64,000 nt of DNA, taken from positions 1-64,000 of the forward strand of contig CAWJTQ010000017.1 in NCBI GenBank assembly GCA_963845695.1, in the 5' to 3' direction. Within the stretch, counting starts at the first letter, position 1. The number at the start of each line of letters is the position of its first letter. Both the position numbers and the translations under genes were made by a program. The notes below the pieces were generated by a model. The model made no database searches. It worked only from the letters and a program-made list of their open reading frames with translations, and had not been told where the DNA came from. This DNA comes from CAWJTV01 sp963845695. Lineage in GTDB: Bacteria; Planctomycetota; Planctomycetia; Isosphaerales; Isosphaeraceae. Below, piece after piece: positions 22,803 through 31,562 of this stretch.

Positions 22803-23647
22803 TCATGGGTTCTTGGGAGCTTCCTTCTCGCCATTCCTGGCCTTGGCCCTGGCCTCGGCCGCCTCCCGCTGAGCCCGGCCGGTCATCGGAACGAACAGCG
22901 TCGGCTTGAGCTCCCGGCGGGTCAGTCTTGTCGCCGTGCTTCTCGACAGAGGTAGACGCTCTGAGTGAAGCGGTCCTTCGCCAGGGGGATCACCATCCGG
23001 CCGCCATCCTTGAGCTGGTCGATCAGCGGCTGAGGGATCTTCTCCGGGGCACAGGTGACGATGATCGCATCGAAAGGAGCCGCATCGGGCCAGCCCTCGT
23101 AACCGTCGCCGATGCGAGTATGGATATTCGTATAGCCCAGTTCCTTGTGGACCTGGGTGGCGCGCTTGCTGAGCGGCGGCGTGGATCTCGACCGAGTACA
23201 CCTCCTTGACCAGCCGCGAGAGGATCGCCGACTGGTAGCCGGACCCGGTGCCCACCTCGTAGACGCGATCGGTCGGCTTGGGATCGAGCACCTCGGTCAT
23301 GAAGGCGACGTCATACGGAGGCGTGATCGTCTGGCCCTCACCGATGGGGATCGATTCATCGTCATAAGGCCAGGCGATGCGTACTCCGGCGGGAGGAAGC
23401 GATGCCGGGGCACGGTCCGGAACGCCTTGAGCACCCGCCTTGTTCTTGATGCCGCGTTCGACGAGATGCCGGTCCACCATCCGGTTCCGCGCCGCGGCGG
23501 TCGGATCATCGCTGGCGTTGGCTTGTCCGGCCTCGGACTTCCCAGCGTCCTTGATCCTGGGCATCCGCGTGCATCCACGAACCAAGGATCAGGCAGCCCG
23601 CCACGGCGACATGTGAGACCCATCCGGACCGGGAACTGGCTCGTCAT
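22803..23647 (-). CDS. pcm: Exported protein-L-isoaspartate O-methyltransferase (frameshifted)
   Basis: Uses S-adenosylmethionine to methylate isoaspartyl residues in damaged proteins. The family substrate region VPRHRFLPPEYASAWPYDDE (joined across frames) leads to IPIGEGQTITPPYDVAFMTE and the SAM motif VYEVGTGSGYQSAILSRLVK, then the joined AAPFDAIIVTCAPEKIPQPL. ATG 23647 has GGAGG in front. The N-terminus reads, across a frame change near 23590, as a signal peptide (VRMGLTVAVAGCLILGSWMH), so the enzyme is probably exported, whereas E. coli Pcm is cytosolic. The C-terminal tail (RAQREAAEARAKARNGEKEA) is charged and specific to this protein. Indels near 23590, 23530, 23400, 23170 and 22930 break it. 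It lies 87 bp upstream of the glycosidase-like gene on the same strand. Confidence 0.8.
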
Positions 23648-24152
23648 CACGACCTCCATCCGCTCCAAGGACTCCCAGGCTCGACCATCCCCTCGATTCC
23701 GAGGACGATGCTCTATCATACAACGGATCGGCATCCACCGGGGAGAGCGCGGCTCTGCCCGATTCGCGAGCGTTCTCGTGGCCCCTCTTTCTTCAAGTAG
23801 GGGGGCGCAGGCTCGGAGAGTCATCGCGAAGAGCGTTGCGTCGCCAAGACACCGCTTAAAACCGGCATCACTCCTCGAATCAACCATCCTAATCGACTCA
23901 AACGCCGACTTTGATGCCATTCAACCGGTGAACCAGGAGGCGGCTCACTGAACCTCGCCGATGAGGGAAGGCTTGGAAACCATGTCCTGGATGGAGCTTA
24001 CGGCTAACAGAACCGCATCGTCGAGAACAGAGAGACTCACAGGAGCCCGAGTTTTAGCGAGGGAATACCTGCTGGCGACCATCCCTCCGGTACGGATGTG
24101 ACGGCTGGGTGGTCCCGATCGGTGCAGTGGGCTAAGATTCTCGGAATTCCGC
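23648..24152. other. Gene-free stretch
   Basis: Roughly 500 bases between divergently transcribed genes. An 83-codon minus-strand frame (23945-24196) has no ribosome-binding site or recognisable motif, and I do not call it. Promoters for pcm (leftward) and the Cys-rich gene (rightward) should lie here; only the latter is visible. Confidence 0.4.
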
Positions 24153-24181
24153 TTGGTACGCCGCCGGACGGCCTGTATAAT
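24153..24181 (+). promoter_or_regulatory. Sigma-70-type promoter
   Basis: TTGGTA (24153-24158), a 17-base spacer and a perfect TATAAT (24176-24181). It lies about 75 bases before the ATG of the Cys-rich exported protein gene and is the best promoter match I noticed in the window. Confidence 0.6.
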
Positions 24182-24254
24182 CGCAATCACTCGCAACGAC
24201 CAGGCGATTCGACCTCAACTCAGGGTTTCCCAACAACCTGGAGAAACTCGACCG

Positions 24255-24728
24255 ATGGGGCTTCCGTCGTCTTACTGGGTGGGAATCCTCATCCTCCTGG
24301 GTGCTGGGCCGCCATCGTCTGGGCCGCCACGTATCAAAGCCGAAGCAGTCATCCTCCGCGGGAAGGTGATGCCCCTGGGTGCGGCCCTCCAATCTCTTGG
24401 GCTGGACGTCAAACCCGACCCGGAGCCCATCGCGCACCAGATGGTTCTGGTCGGCGAGGATCGATCGATTACCCCTCTCCTCTCTGATGATGCCAGCCGT
24501 GCCTTGTTTCTCGACGAACGCGTTCGCGGCTGCCGGACCGAGATCCGGGGCCTGCGATTCCCGGGAGTCCCGTATCTCCAGGTCTCCTCATTCCGCATTG
24601 AACACGAAGGACAGCTCCGAACACCCGAATACTATTGTAGCATTTGTGCGATCAGCGAGCGGTTTCCGCAAGTGTGCCCCTGCTGTCAAGGTCCCATGGA
24701 GCTACGCATGAAGCCCGAGCGTCGCTGA
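24255..24728 (+). CDS. Exported hypothetical protein with C-terminal Cys cluster
   Basis: 157 residues from ATG 24255. The N-terminus is a signal peptide (MGLPSSYWVGILILLGAG), so the long upstream in-frame extension is discarded. The middle reads as a compact alpha/beta region (VMPLGAALQSLGLDVKPDPE). The C-terminus holds YYCSICAISERFPQVCPCCQ, a C-x2-C...C-x-C-C pattern followed by GPMELR that looks like a zinc- or metal-binding knuckle. I recall similar 'CCQGPMEL' endings in planctomycete hypothetical proteins but know no function. A good promoter precedes it. Confidence 0.65.
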   Translation: MGLPSSYWVGILILLGAGPPSSGPPRIKAEAVILRGKVMPLGAALQSLGLDVKPDPEPIAHQMVLVGEDRSITPLLSDDASRALFLDERVRGCRTEIRGLRFPGVPYLQVSSFRIEHEGQLRTPEYYCSICAISERFPQVCPCCQGPMELRMKPERR

Positions 24729-24860
24729 CAGACTCGGGGGTTGAGGGAACCTCGACAGCCGTCGATGGCGTCAAACGTCCGGAAGAGTCTTTTCGAGCTC
24801 TGGGAACCAACGCCCTCTCCATGAGGGCAACGCTCGGATTCGCCAGGGAGAATCAACGCC

Positions 24861-26102
24861 ATGTCACCTATCGAAAGCTCGAACCTGTTGCTGGGATTGG
24901 TGGCGATCGTGGCCGTGACCTCGACGCTCTGGTCCATGGCGTGTCTGTTCTGGGTGACGCGACGGCGGCGCGGCTTATCCGACTACACGCCGCCGGTGAC
25001 GGTCCTCAAACCGCTCAAGGGGATGGATGAGGAGCTCGAAGAAAACCTCCGGAGCTTCTTCCAGCTCGATTACCCGGTGTACCAGCTCATCTTTGGCGTT
25101 GCGGACGCCGACGATCCGGCGATCGAAGTCGTCGAGAAGCTCCGGCGCGAATTCCCCGACCATGACGCGCGGCTGGTGATCGGCTGTCCGGCCTTCGGCC
25201 TGAATCCGAAGGTGGAAAACATCGCGGCGATGGACCGCTACCGCAAGCACGAGGTGCTCCTGATCAGCGACTCGAACGTGCGGGTCCGCCCGTCTTATCT
25301 CCGTGAGACGGTCTGCTACCTGGCCGAGCCGGGTGTGGGGCTGGTGACCAACCTCTTCGTCGGCGTGGGCGAGAAGCACGCCGGCGCGGTGATGGAAAAC
25401 CTCCAGTTGAACGGATTCATCGCGGGTGCCGTGGCCGCCGCCTCGATCCTGCGGGTCACCTGCGTCGTCGGAAAATCGATGTTGATGCCCGTACAGGCCC
25501 TGGAGGCGATCGGTGGATTCGCGGCCGTGCGCAACCTGATGGCCGAGGATCAGGCCATCGGCGTGCGGGTCCGCCAGGCGGGGTATTCGATCCGCCTGAG
25601 TCATCACATCATCGATAATGTCAACTGTCGCCGCGGTTTCCGATGGTTCTTGAACCGCCACTCGCGCTGGTACAAGATCCGCCGACGGATGGCGCTGCCC
25701 GCGTTCCTGGCCGAGCCGGCGGCCAACCTGGCCACCGTCGGCCTGGTGTGGGCGTTCTCGGGCGAGTCGGGCATCGCCTGGGGCGGTCTGCTGTGCCTGG
25801 TCGGGCTGGGCATGGTGCGGGACGCCGTCCAGACCCGATGGATGCGCGGATCGTTCCCCAAGGTCCGCCACCTGCTCTACAGCCCGGTGAAGGACATCTT
25901 GCTCCTGCCGATTTGGTTCGACGCGATCGTGAACCGACGCGTGCGATGGCGCGGTCACAGCTTCCTGATCGGGCGGATGACCCGGCTCCGCGTCGCCCGC
26001 GTGCCGCGGCAGGTGCGCCGACGCGTCCGACGCGTCCAGCAACTCCGCAACCGACAGGCGCAGGCGCAGCAGCCGCAGAATCCCAACCCGTCGATCACCT
26101 GA
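24861..26102 (+). CDS. GT21-type glycosyltransferase (ceramide glucosyltransferase / HpnI-like)
   Basis: Intact 413-residue membrane glycosyltransferase. An N-terminal membrane helix (LLLGLVAIVAVTSTLWSMAC) is followed by a GT-A domain with VTVLKPLKGMDEELEENLRS and the GT21 signature set D1 (FGVADADDPA), D2 (LLISDSNVRVRPSY), D3 (NLMAEDQAIGVRVRQAGYS) and RHSRW (the (Q/R)xxRW motif). C-terminal hydrophobic segments near residues 285-330 and a very basic Arg/Gln-rich tail follow. ATG 24861 has AGGGAG upstream. Family members add a sugar to ceramide or, as HpnI, to bacteriohopanetetrol; the lipid acceptor here cannot be told. No hopanoid genes lie nearby. Confidence 0.85.
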   Translation: MSPIESSNLLLGLVAIVAVTSTLWSMACLFWVTRRRRGLSDYTPPVTVLKPLKGMDEELEENLRSFFQLDYPVYQLIFGVADADDPAIEVVEKLRREFPDHDARLVIGCPAFGLNPKVENIAAMDRYRKHEVLLISDSNVRVRPSYLRETVCYLAEPGVGLVTNLFVGVGEKHAGAVMENLQLNGFIAGAVAAASILRVTCVVGKSMLMPVQALEAIGGFAAVRNLMAEDQAIGVRVRQAGYSIRLSHHIIDNVNCRRGFRWFLNRHSRWYKIRRRMALPAFLAEPAANLATVGLVWAFSGESGIAWGGLLCLVGLGMVRDAVQTRWMRGSFPKVRHLLYSPVKDILLLPIWFDAIVNRRVRWRGHSFLIGRMTRLRVARVPRQVRRRVRRVQQLRNRQAQAQQPQNPNPSIT

Positions 26103-26214
26103 GCCGTAACCAACCCAACCTTTCTCGTCCTCGAAGACCGATCGAGCTCCAAGTCCCACTTGAATCTTGAGCCTCGACATCGAATGATGAATTCCGTCGA
26201 GGAGCGACGAGACG

Positions 26215-26375
26215 ATGCCGCGAAAGATTCGAGAGCTGATGAGAGATCTGGAGCAAGCTGGATTCGTCAATCGCGGAGGTCGAGGGGATCACAGAAATTT
26301 CAGCACCCTCAGGGATTCGAGCGGGATTGTCGGGTAATGAAGGATAGCGCGAGGTATGTCCGACCGCGGGCCTAG
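26215..26375 (+). pseudogene. hicA-like mRNA interferase remnant
   Basis: ATG 26215, preceded by GGAG, starts MPRKIRELMRDLEQAGFVNR, then GGRGDHRNF. This matches the HicA N-terminus, including the G-x-H active-site region (usual form GSH, here GDH). The frame then shifts: 'HPQGFERDCRV' and 'SARYVRPRA' continue in another frame, and 'SGNEG' in a third, so no intact frame covers the 55-60 residues normal for HicA. No HicB antitoxin is visible within 250 bases on either side. Most likely a dead toxin gene, or a small gene damaged by indel errors. Confidence 0.55.
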
Positions 26376-26453
26376 GACTGGCCGAGCGGATCTTGACCGA
26401 GGTGGGAAGGATGGCAGCACAACCAAGGCCCTCAACCTGAACGAGGTCTCTTG

Positions 26454-28073
26454 ATGGAAGCAAACTCCGACGCATCGGAATCCGATGCCGCTGACCCCGA
26501 CCCGTCCCCTGGGCCCTTCCGGGCTCCCTTCGACTTGGTGCGCCGCGCGAGCGTATTCTCGCTTCCACTGCGGCGGCTCGTCATCCTCTGTCTGTCTCTC
26601 ATCTTGCTGGCCACGGCTCTCGCACGGGCCGACGCGCTGGAGCGTATCCACAAATCGGGCCATCTGCTCTACGGCAGCGACATGGAAGGCGGCGGCCCGT
26701 ATGCGTACCCCGACCCGGGATCGCCGCGCGGGGTGACGGGCTTCGAGGTCGAACTGATGACGCTCCTGGCCCGGGACCTCGGGGCCGCTCCGGAGTTTTC
26801 CCAGGGACAATGGGACAAGCTGCTCCAGGTGCTGGACTCGGGCCGGATCGACCTGGTGATCAACGGCTATGAATGGACCGAGCAGCGCGCCCGCGACTAC
26901 CTGGCGACGCGTCCGTATTATGTCTACCAGTTGCAATTGATGCTGCGTCGAGGCGGCGCGGTCCGAAGCTGGGCCGACCTGAAGCAGCCGCGGCCCGGCG
27001 GCGGAAAATGGACGGTCGCCGTGCTCGTCGGCTCGGCCGCTGAGACGTTCGCGTTCGAGCACGGCGGCTCCAATGTGGACGTCGTTCGGTTCGACGGTGC
27101 TACCGACGCCATGACGGCCGTCCAGAACGGCCAGTACGACGCGACGCTTCAGGACGTCCCGGCGGCCCGGTTCTACGGCAGGCGATACCCGGGCCTCGAA
27201 TCGGTCGGGCCTCCCGAGTCGCACGGCTATTATGTCATCTACGTTCGAGCACAGGATCGACCGCTGCGCGACGCCCTGGATCAAAGCCTGGCCCGACTCC
27301 TGGCCGCGGGCGAGCTGCGGCGGCTCTACGAGCGCTATGGAATCTGGACCGAGGCGCAGGAGGAACTGCCCGCGATCCCCGGCCCCATCGAGCCGGTGGG
27401 AGACGACCCGCAGACTCGCGGCTGGGAGCTACTGGTCCGGTATCGATCGCGACTGATCAAGGCCGCGATGGTGACGATCGCCCTGTCGATCAGCTCGATG
27501 CCCCTGGCCATGGTCCTGGGACTCTGGATCGCGATCGGCCGCCTCTACGGGCCAGGACTCCTGAGGACGATCCTCTCCGGCTACGTCGAGCTGATCCGAG
27601 GCACACCGCTGATGCTTCAGCTCTACGTGCTGTTCTACCTCCTGAGGCTACCTCCGTGGGTTGCCGGCATCGCCGGACTGGCGATCAACTATTCGGCCTA
27701 TGAGGCGGAGATCTACCGCGCGGGCCTCCAGGCCATCCCGGGCGGCCAGATGGAGGCCGCGCTGGCGCTCGGAATGTCGCGGTGGATGGCATTGCGGCGC
27801 GTGATCGTACCGCAGGCGGTCCGGATCGTGATCCCACCGGTCACCAATGATTTCATCGCTCTGTTCAAGGATACCTCGGTCTGCTCGGTCATTACGCTGG
27901 TCGAGCTGACCAAGGAATACTCGATCCTGGCCAACAGCACCGGCGGTGCGATCGAGTTCGCCCTGACCGCCGGCATCCTCTACATGCTCATGAGCGTCCC
28001 GCTGTCGTGGTTCTCCCGATGGTCCGAACGTCAACTGGGCTCTGCTGGTGCGAAAGGAGGGGCTTGGGCATGA
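26454..28073 (+). CDS. Polar amino acid ABC transporter, fused substrate-binding protein and permease
   Basis: 539 residues. After an N-terminal membrane segment (LVILCLSLILLATALARADA) comes a solute-binding domain of the amino acid type (about 65-310): SGHLLYGSDMEGGGPYAYPD, GVTGFEVELMTLLARDLGAA, DSGRIDLVINGYEWTEQRAR. A HisM/GlnP-type permease (about 325-535) follows, with LIRGTPLMLQLYVLFYLLRL and the ATPase-contact EAA loop EAALALGMSRWMALRRVIVP. Such fusions are known in several phyla. The binding domain stays tethered at the membrane, so no free periplasmic protein is needed. ATG 26454 directly follows a TTG codon. The stop overlaps the ATPase start (ATGA). Confidence 0.9.
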   Translation: MEANSDASESDAADPDPSPGPFRAPFDLVRRASVFSLPLRRLVILCLSLILLATALARADALERIHKSGHLLYGSDMEGGGPYAYPDPGSPRGVTGFEVELMTLLARDLGAAPEFSQGQWDKLLQVLDSGRIDLVINGYEWTEQRARDYLATRPYYVYQLQLMLRRGGAVRSWADLKQPRPGGGKWTVAVLVGSAAETFAFEHGGSNVDVVRFDGATDAMTAVQNGQYDATLQDVPAARFYGRRYPGLESVGPPESHGYYVIYVRAQDRPLRDALDQSLARLLAAGELRRLYERYGIWTEAQEELPAIPGPIEPVGDDPQTRGWELLVRYRSRLIKAAMVTIALSISSMPLAMVLGLWIAIGRLYGPGLLRTILSGYVELIRGTPLMLQLYVLFYLLRLPPWVAGIAGLAINYSAYEAEIYRAGLQAIPGGQMEAALALGMSRWMALRRVIVPQAVRIVIPPVTNDFIALFKDTSVCSVITLVELTKEYSILANSTGGAIEFALTAGILYMLMSVPLSWFSRWSERQLGSAGAKGGAWA

Positions 28074-28824
28074 TCGAAGTCATCGATCTGATCAAGCGGC
28101 ACGGTGCAATCGAGGTCCTCCGGGGCGTGAGCCTATCAGTGGACCGGGGTGAAGTGGCGGCCATCATCGGGCCGTCCGGCAGCGGCAAGAGCACGTTCCT
28201 CCGCTGTCTCAACGGCCTGGAGCGATTCCAGGGCGGCCGGGTGACCATCGACGGCCTGCGATTCGGCGCCGGTGGAGTCACCCCCGCGTCCGAATGGAAT
28301 CGCGTTCAACGCCAGGTCTGCCGGCGCGTGGGGATGGTGTTCCAGAGCTTCAACCTGTTCCCCCATCGCACGGCGCTCGAGAACGTGATGGAGGGCCCGA
28401 TGTACGTCCTGGGCCTGGATCGCGACGGCGCCGAATCGCGCGCCCGACGGCTGCTGGACCGCGTCGGCCTGTCGGACCGGCTCCAGGCGATGCCGCGCCA
28501 GCTCTCCGGCGGGCAGCAGCAACGGGTCGCGATCGCCCGCGCCCTGGCCATGGAGCCGCAAGCCATCCTCTTCGATGAACCGACCAGCGCGCTCGATCCC
28601 CGGATGACCGCCGAGGTCCTGGCGGTCATGAGCGACCTTGCCGGCGATGGCCTGACGATGGTCGTGGTCACCCACGCGATGCATTTCGCCCGTCGGGTCG
28701 CCCATCGGGTCCATGTCTTCGGCGACGGACGGGTCATCGAGTCCGGGCCGCCGGACCAGATCTTCGACGACCCGCGCGAGGAGGCGACGCGCGCGTCTTG
28801 CTGTCCACGGTGCTGGCGGCGTGA
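28070..28824 (+). CDS. Polar amino acid ABC transporter ATP-binding protein (GlnQ/HisP family), C-terminal frameshift
   Basis: The energy-coupling subunit for the fused permease upstream. ATG 28070 overlaps the permease stop by four bases and has AAAGGAGG upstream. Walker A GPSGSGKST, Q-loop VGMVFQSFNLFPHRT, signature QLSGGQQQRVAIARALAMEP, Walker B AILFDEPTSALDP and the switch His in VVVTHAMHFARRV are all present. Near 28790 the frame changes: the usual ending appears as LLSTVLAA-stop in another frame, giving an end at 28824 (about 251 residues, normal for the family). As it stands the open frame runs on to 28978 with non-native sequence. Two extra bases in the CG run 'acgcgcgcgtc' would explain this. 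Confidence 0.88.
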
Positions 28825-28832
28825 GATCGCCC

Positions 28833-29562
28833 TCATCGGGGTGCTGTCGGGTAGCGCCAGTGGGGGCTCCGGATCTCGAGCAGGCCTGATATCGACCGGA
28901 CCGGACGCGGCCGCGGTAGCGGGGTTTCCCAAAGGGGCCGGGAGGAGTTGGCTGTTACCCGCCTTCGGTCGGAGTTGATGTCCTGCCGAGGACACGGGCT
29001 CGAGCTGCGACGGCTCGCTCTGGTCGAGTGCCGCCACCAGCGACTCCCAACGCTTGATCCCCGCCTCGACCTTCTGGAGCCGCGTCGCAACCGCTCGGCC
29101 TCACTCTTGAGGCTCTTGAGCTGGCCCTCGGCCACCTTCCGGTTCTGGGCGACGAACGCGCGGACGGTCTTCTCCGGGTCCTCGTTTCCACCGGCGAACG
29201 CAGGTTGGTCTGACGGAACCAGTTCGGTCGGTGGGGGGGGACTGGCGGTCGGCAGATCGATCGACGAACCTTCGCGCGCCTTTGGGGCATCGGCCAGGTT
29301 CGGCACGGGCGTTCCCGGAACCTGTTCCTCCCCAGGCAAAGGTAACGATGAGGCCGGCGGCACGGGCAAGGCTGGTTCTGGTTTCGGAAGGTTCCTGCGC
29401 CCAGGTGCTCCGAACCATCCAGCCGAGCCCGATCAAGCCCGCGAGCATCACGGCCCAGGCCAGCCGTGGCGGAATCCGGAGCGCGGTTTCTTCCGCCGCC
29501 TCGATCCGGGCCTGTTCGACGATGGCGACGAGCATCTTCGGCGTGATCTTGGGATCGGTCAT
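28833..29562 (-). CDS. Hypothetical single-pass membrane protein (frameshifted)
   Basis: MTDPKITPKMLVAIVEQARI...RLAWAVMLAGLIGLGWMV shows a short cytoplasmic N-terminus and one membrane helix. In another frame the protein continues as a Pro/Ser-rich linker (SLPLPGEEQVPGTPVPNLAD), a helical charged segment (KTVRAFVAQNRKVAEGQLKS) and, in a third frame, VAALDQSEPSQLEPVSSAGH. The end near 28833 is tentative. ATG 29562 follows AAAGGAGG. I do not recognise the family. The short N-terminal region before the helix resembles planctomycete proteins that place a regulatory tail in the cytoplasm, but no function can be stated. It converges on the ABC transporter. Confidence 0.5.
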
Positions 29563-29676
29563 CACGAGGCACCTCCTTTGCGTCGGATCCAGCAGTGGGA
29601 ATCTTCCCCAACCTCGGGTTAGTCTAGCCGGATTCGATCGCTGGGACTATGGGATTATGGCGGAGAAGCTGCCGAA

Positions 29677-30288
29677 TCAGAGGGAGAACCAGCCCGAGAG
29701 CGTCGCCCTAAACTTGAGGAACGCGGGATCCTTGCAGCTCTTGAGACCAACCTTCTTCGCCAGTTCGAGGTAAATCGACGACGACCGGGGCTTGCGCGTC
29801 TTCCGGAGGATTTTTTCCATCGCCTCCTTCGGACGGTCCGGTTTGGATCGATCGTGCTTCCAGAATTGGTCCTTGATGAGCCACTGCCGGAGAGACGGCA
29901 GATCGGTCTCCCATCCCAGCGCCTTCGGGACGTGGGGCGAGTCGGTCCAGATCCAATTCTCCAGCTCGGGATCGATCACGATTGCGGCGGCGCGATCATC
30001 CCATCCCGAGCGCTCGAGTTGATCCTCGATCTGGATTTCCAACTCCTCCCGGGTTCTGGCTTCCCGTCCACACCCTTCTCGGTCCAGTATAACCAAGGCA
30101 TGAGCATACTGCTTGGTGAACGGGCGAACTAGCTCGTGACCACTCAGGAGACAGCCAGAGTCCCTTGTGGGATGGACGAGGATCTTGGTATCGATCTTTT
30201 TGATGGCGAGTGAATCTGTTCGCGTCAGGATGCCCTTGACCGCGGCCTCAAGGTTCTTGTCCGGTAACACGACGACGAGATCGTTCAT
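29677..30288 (-). CDS. TOPRIM-like protein partnered with an AAA ATPase (putative defence nuclease subunit)
   Basis: 203 residues from ATG 30288, which has GGAG upstream; a TTG at 30306 is a weaker alternative. Strand-acid pattern: VVVLPDKNLEAAVKGIL at the N-terminus, then HALVILDREGCGRE (D69, E71) and IVIDPELENWIW (D106, E108, E110), which resembles the acidic metal site of TOPRIM/DUF4276-like nucleases, though the first-strand Glu-Gly of classic TOPRIM is not seen. The C-terminal half (PKEAMEKILRKTRKPRSSSI; CKDPAFLKFRATLSGWF) is strongly patterned. I recall it from proteins encoded beside AAA ATPases in defence islands, but cannot name the family with certainty. It starts 14 bases after the ATPase stop. 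Confidence 0.65.
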   Translation of the reverse strand: MNDLVVVLPDKNLEAAVKGILTRTDSLAIKKIDTKILVHPTRDSGCLLSGHELVRPFTKQYAHALVILDREGCGREARTREELEIQIEDQLERSGWDDRAAAIVIDPELENWIWTDSPHVPKALGWETDLPSLRQWLIKDQFWKHDRSKPDRPKEAMEKILRKTRKPRSSSIYLELAKKVGLKSCKDPAFLKFRATLSGWFSL

Positions 30289-30302
30289 CGGAACTCCGAT
30301 GC

Positions 30303-31562
30303 TCAACCCAGAACGCCCGCGGCGAACAGAGTTCCCAGGTTTGTCTCACCACGCCAGTCTCGTAACGACGGGTGCTCGCTTCCCAGAACGATGTCGGTCG
30401 CCTCGTCGTCGGATTTCGCAAAGCAGAGGACCGTTTTCGGGTCGGCCAGACTCAAGATCACGGGAGAGTGGGTCGCCATGAGGATCTGCGCGTCGTAGAC
30501 CGAAGAAAGCGACTGAAACATCGTCTCCACTGCGCGTGGATCGATGCCGTTCTCCGGCTCCTCGATGAGATAGATTCCCAGAAAGTCGGAGAGATATGCG
30601 GGCAACGTCAAGGCGAGGAGGCGGAGTGTCCCGTCGGATGCCATCCATGAGGGGACTTCCAGGTTCCCTTGGTAGCGTATCACCACGTAACGGTGCCTGT
30701 CATCCTCGCGCTCGACGGTTCGGACATCCTCGATGTCCGGAAGGGCTGTTCGGAGGTGGGCGATCCAATCGCCAAAACGATCGGGCCAGAATTGTGAAAG
30801 ACGCTCGATCACCCAAGGGAGGTTGGAACCGTCGGGACGAAAACCGTAGGTCCGAATGGGTGGGCTTGCTTTCTGAATCGAAACCCCATTAAGAACGACC
30901 TGTTGCACTCCTTCAGAGAGCATTCCCTTGAGCCATGTGGTAACAGGAAACTTCGAATCATCGGCAGGGAGGTTTCCCAGGGCGGATTTCCTGGGGCCAA
31001 GCTTGAAAGCTAGTTCCCACCCTTTTCTCGATTCCGGATTGATCTCAGAATAGTAATTGTCGTTCCCACCTCTGTTCTTACTGATGACAGTCTTAGCAGT
31101 CTTTGGAGGGACCCTTGGAGTCAGGATAGTTTGCTCGGGATTGACAGTAGCGGGGAACGCCTCCTTCTGCTGATTCACAGTTCGCGGCGATCCTTTTAGG
31201 ACTACTTTCTCACCGAGAATCTCCACACCAATCTGCGGATTGAAACCAACTGCTACTTCGTAACGAATCGTGTCGAACTTTTTTTGCTCGAACTGTTGGA
31301 TTAGGTCGTCTGGAATCGCCGCTTCTAAGGCCAGCTCGAACCGATTCCCTCGACGTCCCCAAACCAAGTCCTGAAAGTTATAAGTCCGTTCGACGACCGC
31401 CGCTTCAGGACCCTCGGAGACCAGCCTGCCCAGGAAAGCGATGACGTCCAAGAACGTCGTTTTTCCACTGGCATTGGGGCCGACCAAGACGTGGAACGGA
31501 CCGAGATCCTGACAGATGTATCTCAAACAACGATAGTTCAGTGCTTCGATCCGGGTAATCAT
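30303..31562 (-). CDS. AAA/ABC-type ATPase of the OLD/RecF-like class (AAA_15/AAA_21)
   Basis: Intact 419-residue protein. Walker A GPNASGKTTFLDVIAFLGRL (residues 28-36 and following), a signature-like ASDGTLRLLALTLPAYL, Walker B IYLIEEPENGIDPRAVETMF and the switch His in ILMATHSPVILSLADPKTVL make a full ABC-class head. The central 190 residues are an insert in place of a long coiled coil. No TOPRIM domain is fused, so the next gene probably supplies it, as in two-gene OLD-like systems. The stretch 30850-31420 is far lower in GC than the surroundings (25 G/C of 60 at 31021-31080), pointing to transfer. The start overlaps the DUF423 stop (ATGA). Confidence 0.85.
   Translation of the reverse strand: MITRIEALNYRCLRYICQDLGPFHVLVGPNASGKTTFLDVIAFLGRLVSEGPEAAVVERTYNFQDLVWGRRGNRFELALEAAIPDDLIQQFEQKKFDTIRYEVAVGFNPQIGVEILGEKVVLKGSPRTVNQQKEAFPATVNPEQTILTPRVPPKTAKTVISKNRGGNDNYYSEINPESRKGWELAFKLGPRKSALGNLPADDSKFPVTTWLKGMLSEGVQQVVLNGVSIQKASPPIRTYGFRPDGSNLPWVIERLSQFWPDRFGDWIAHLRTALPDIEDVRTVEREDDRHRYVVIRYQGNLEVPSWMASDGTLRLLALTLPAYLSDFLGIYLIEEPENGIDPRAVETMFQSLSSVYDAQILMATHSPVILSLADPKTVLCFAKSDDEATDIVLGSEHPSLRDWRGETNLGTLFAAGVLG

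Noticed and set aside
23945..24196. 83-codon minus-strand gene
   Set aside because: No ribosome-binding site, no recognisable motif, and it overlaps the promoter of the neighbouring gene.
24975..26270. A 431-codon minus-strand frame
   Set aside because: Antisense to the intact GT21 gene, which has all catalytic motifs; the reverse frame is low-complexity.
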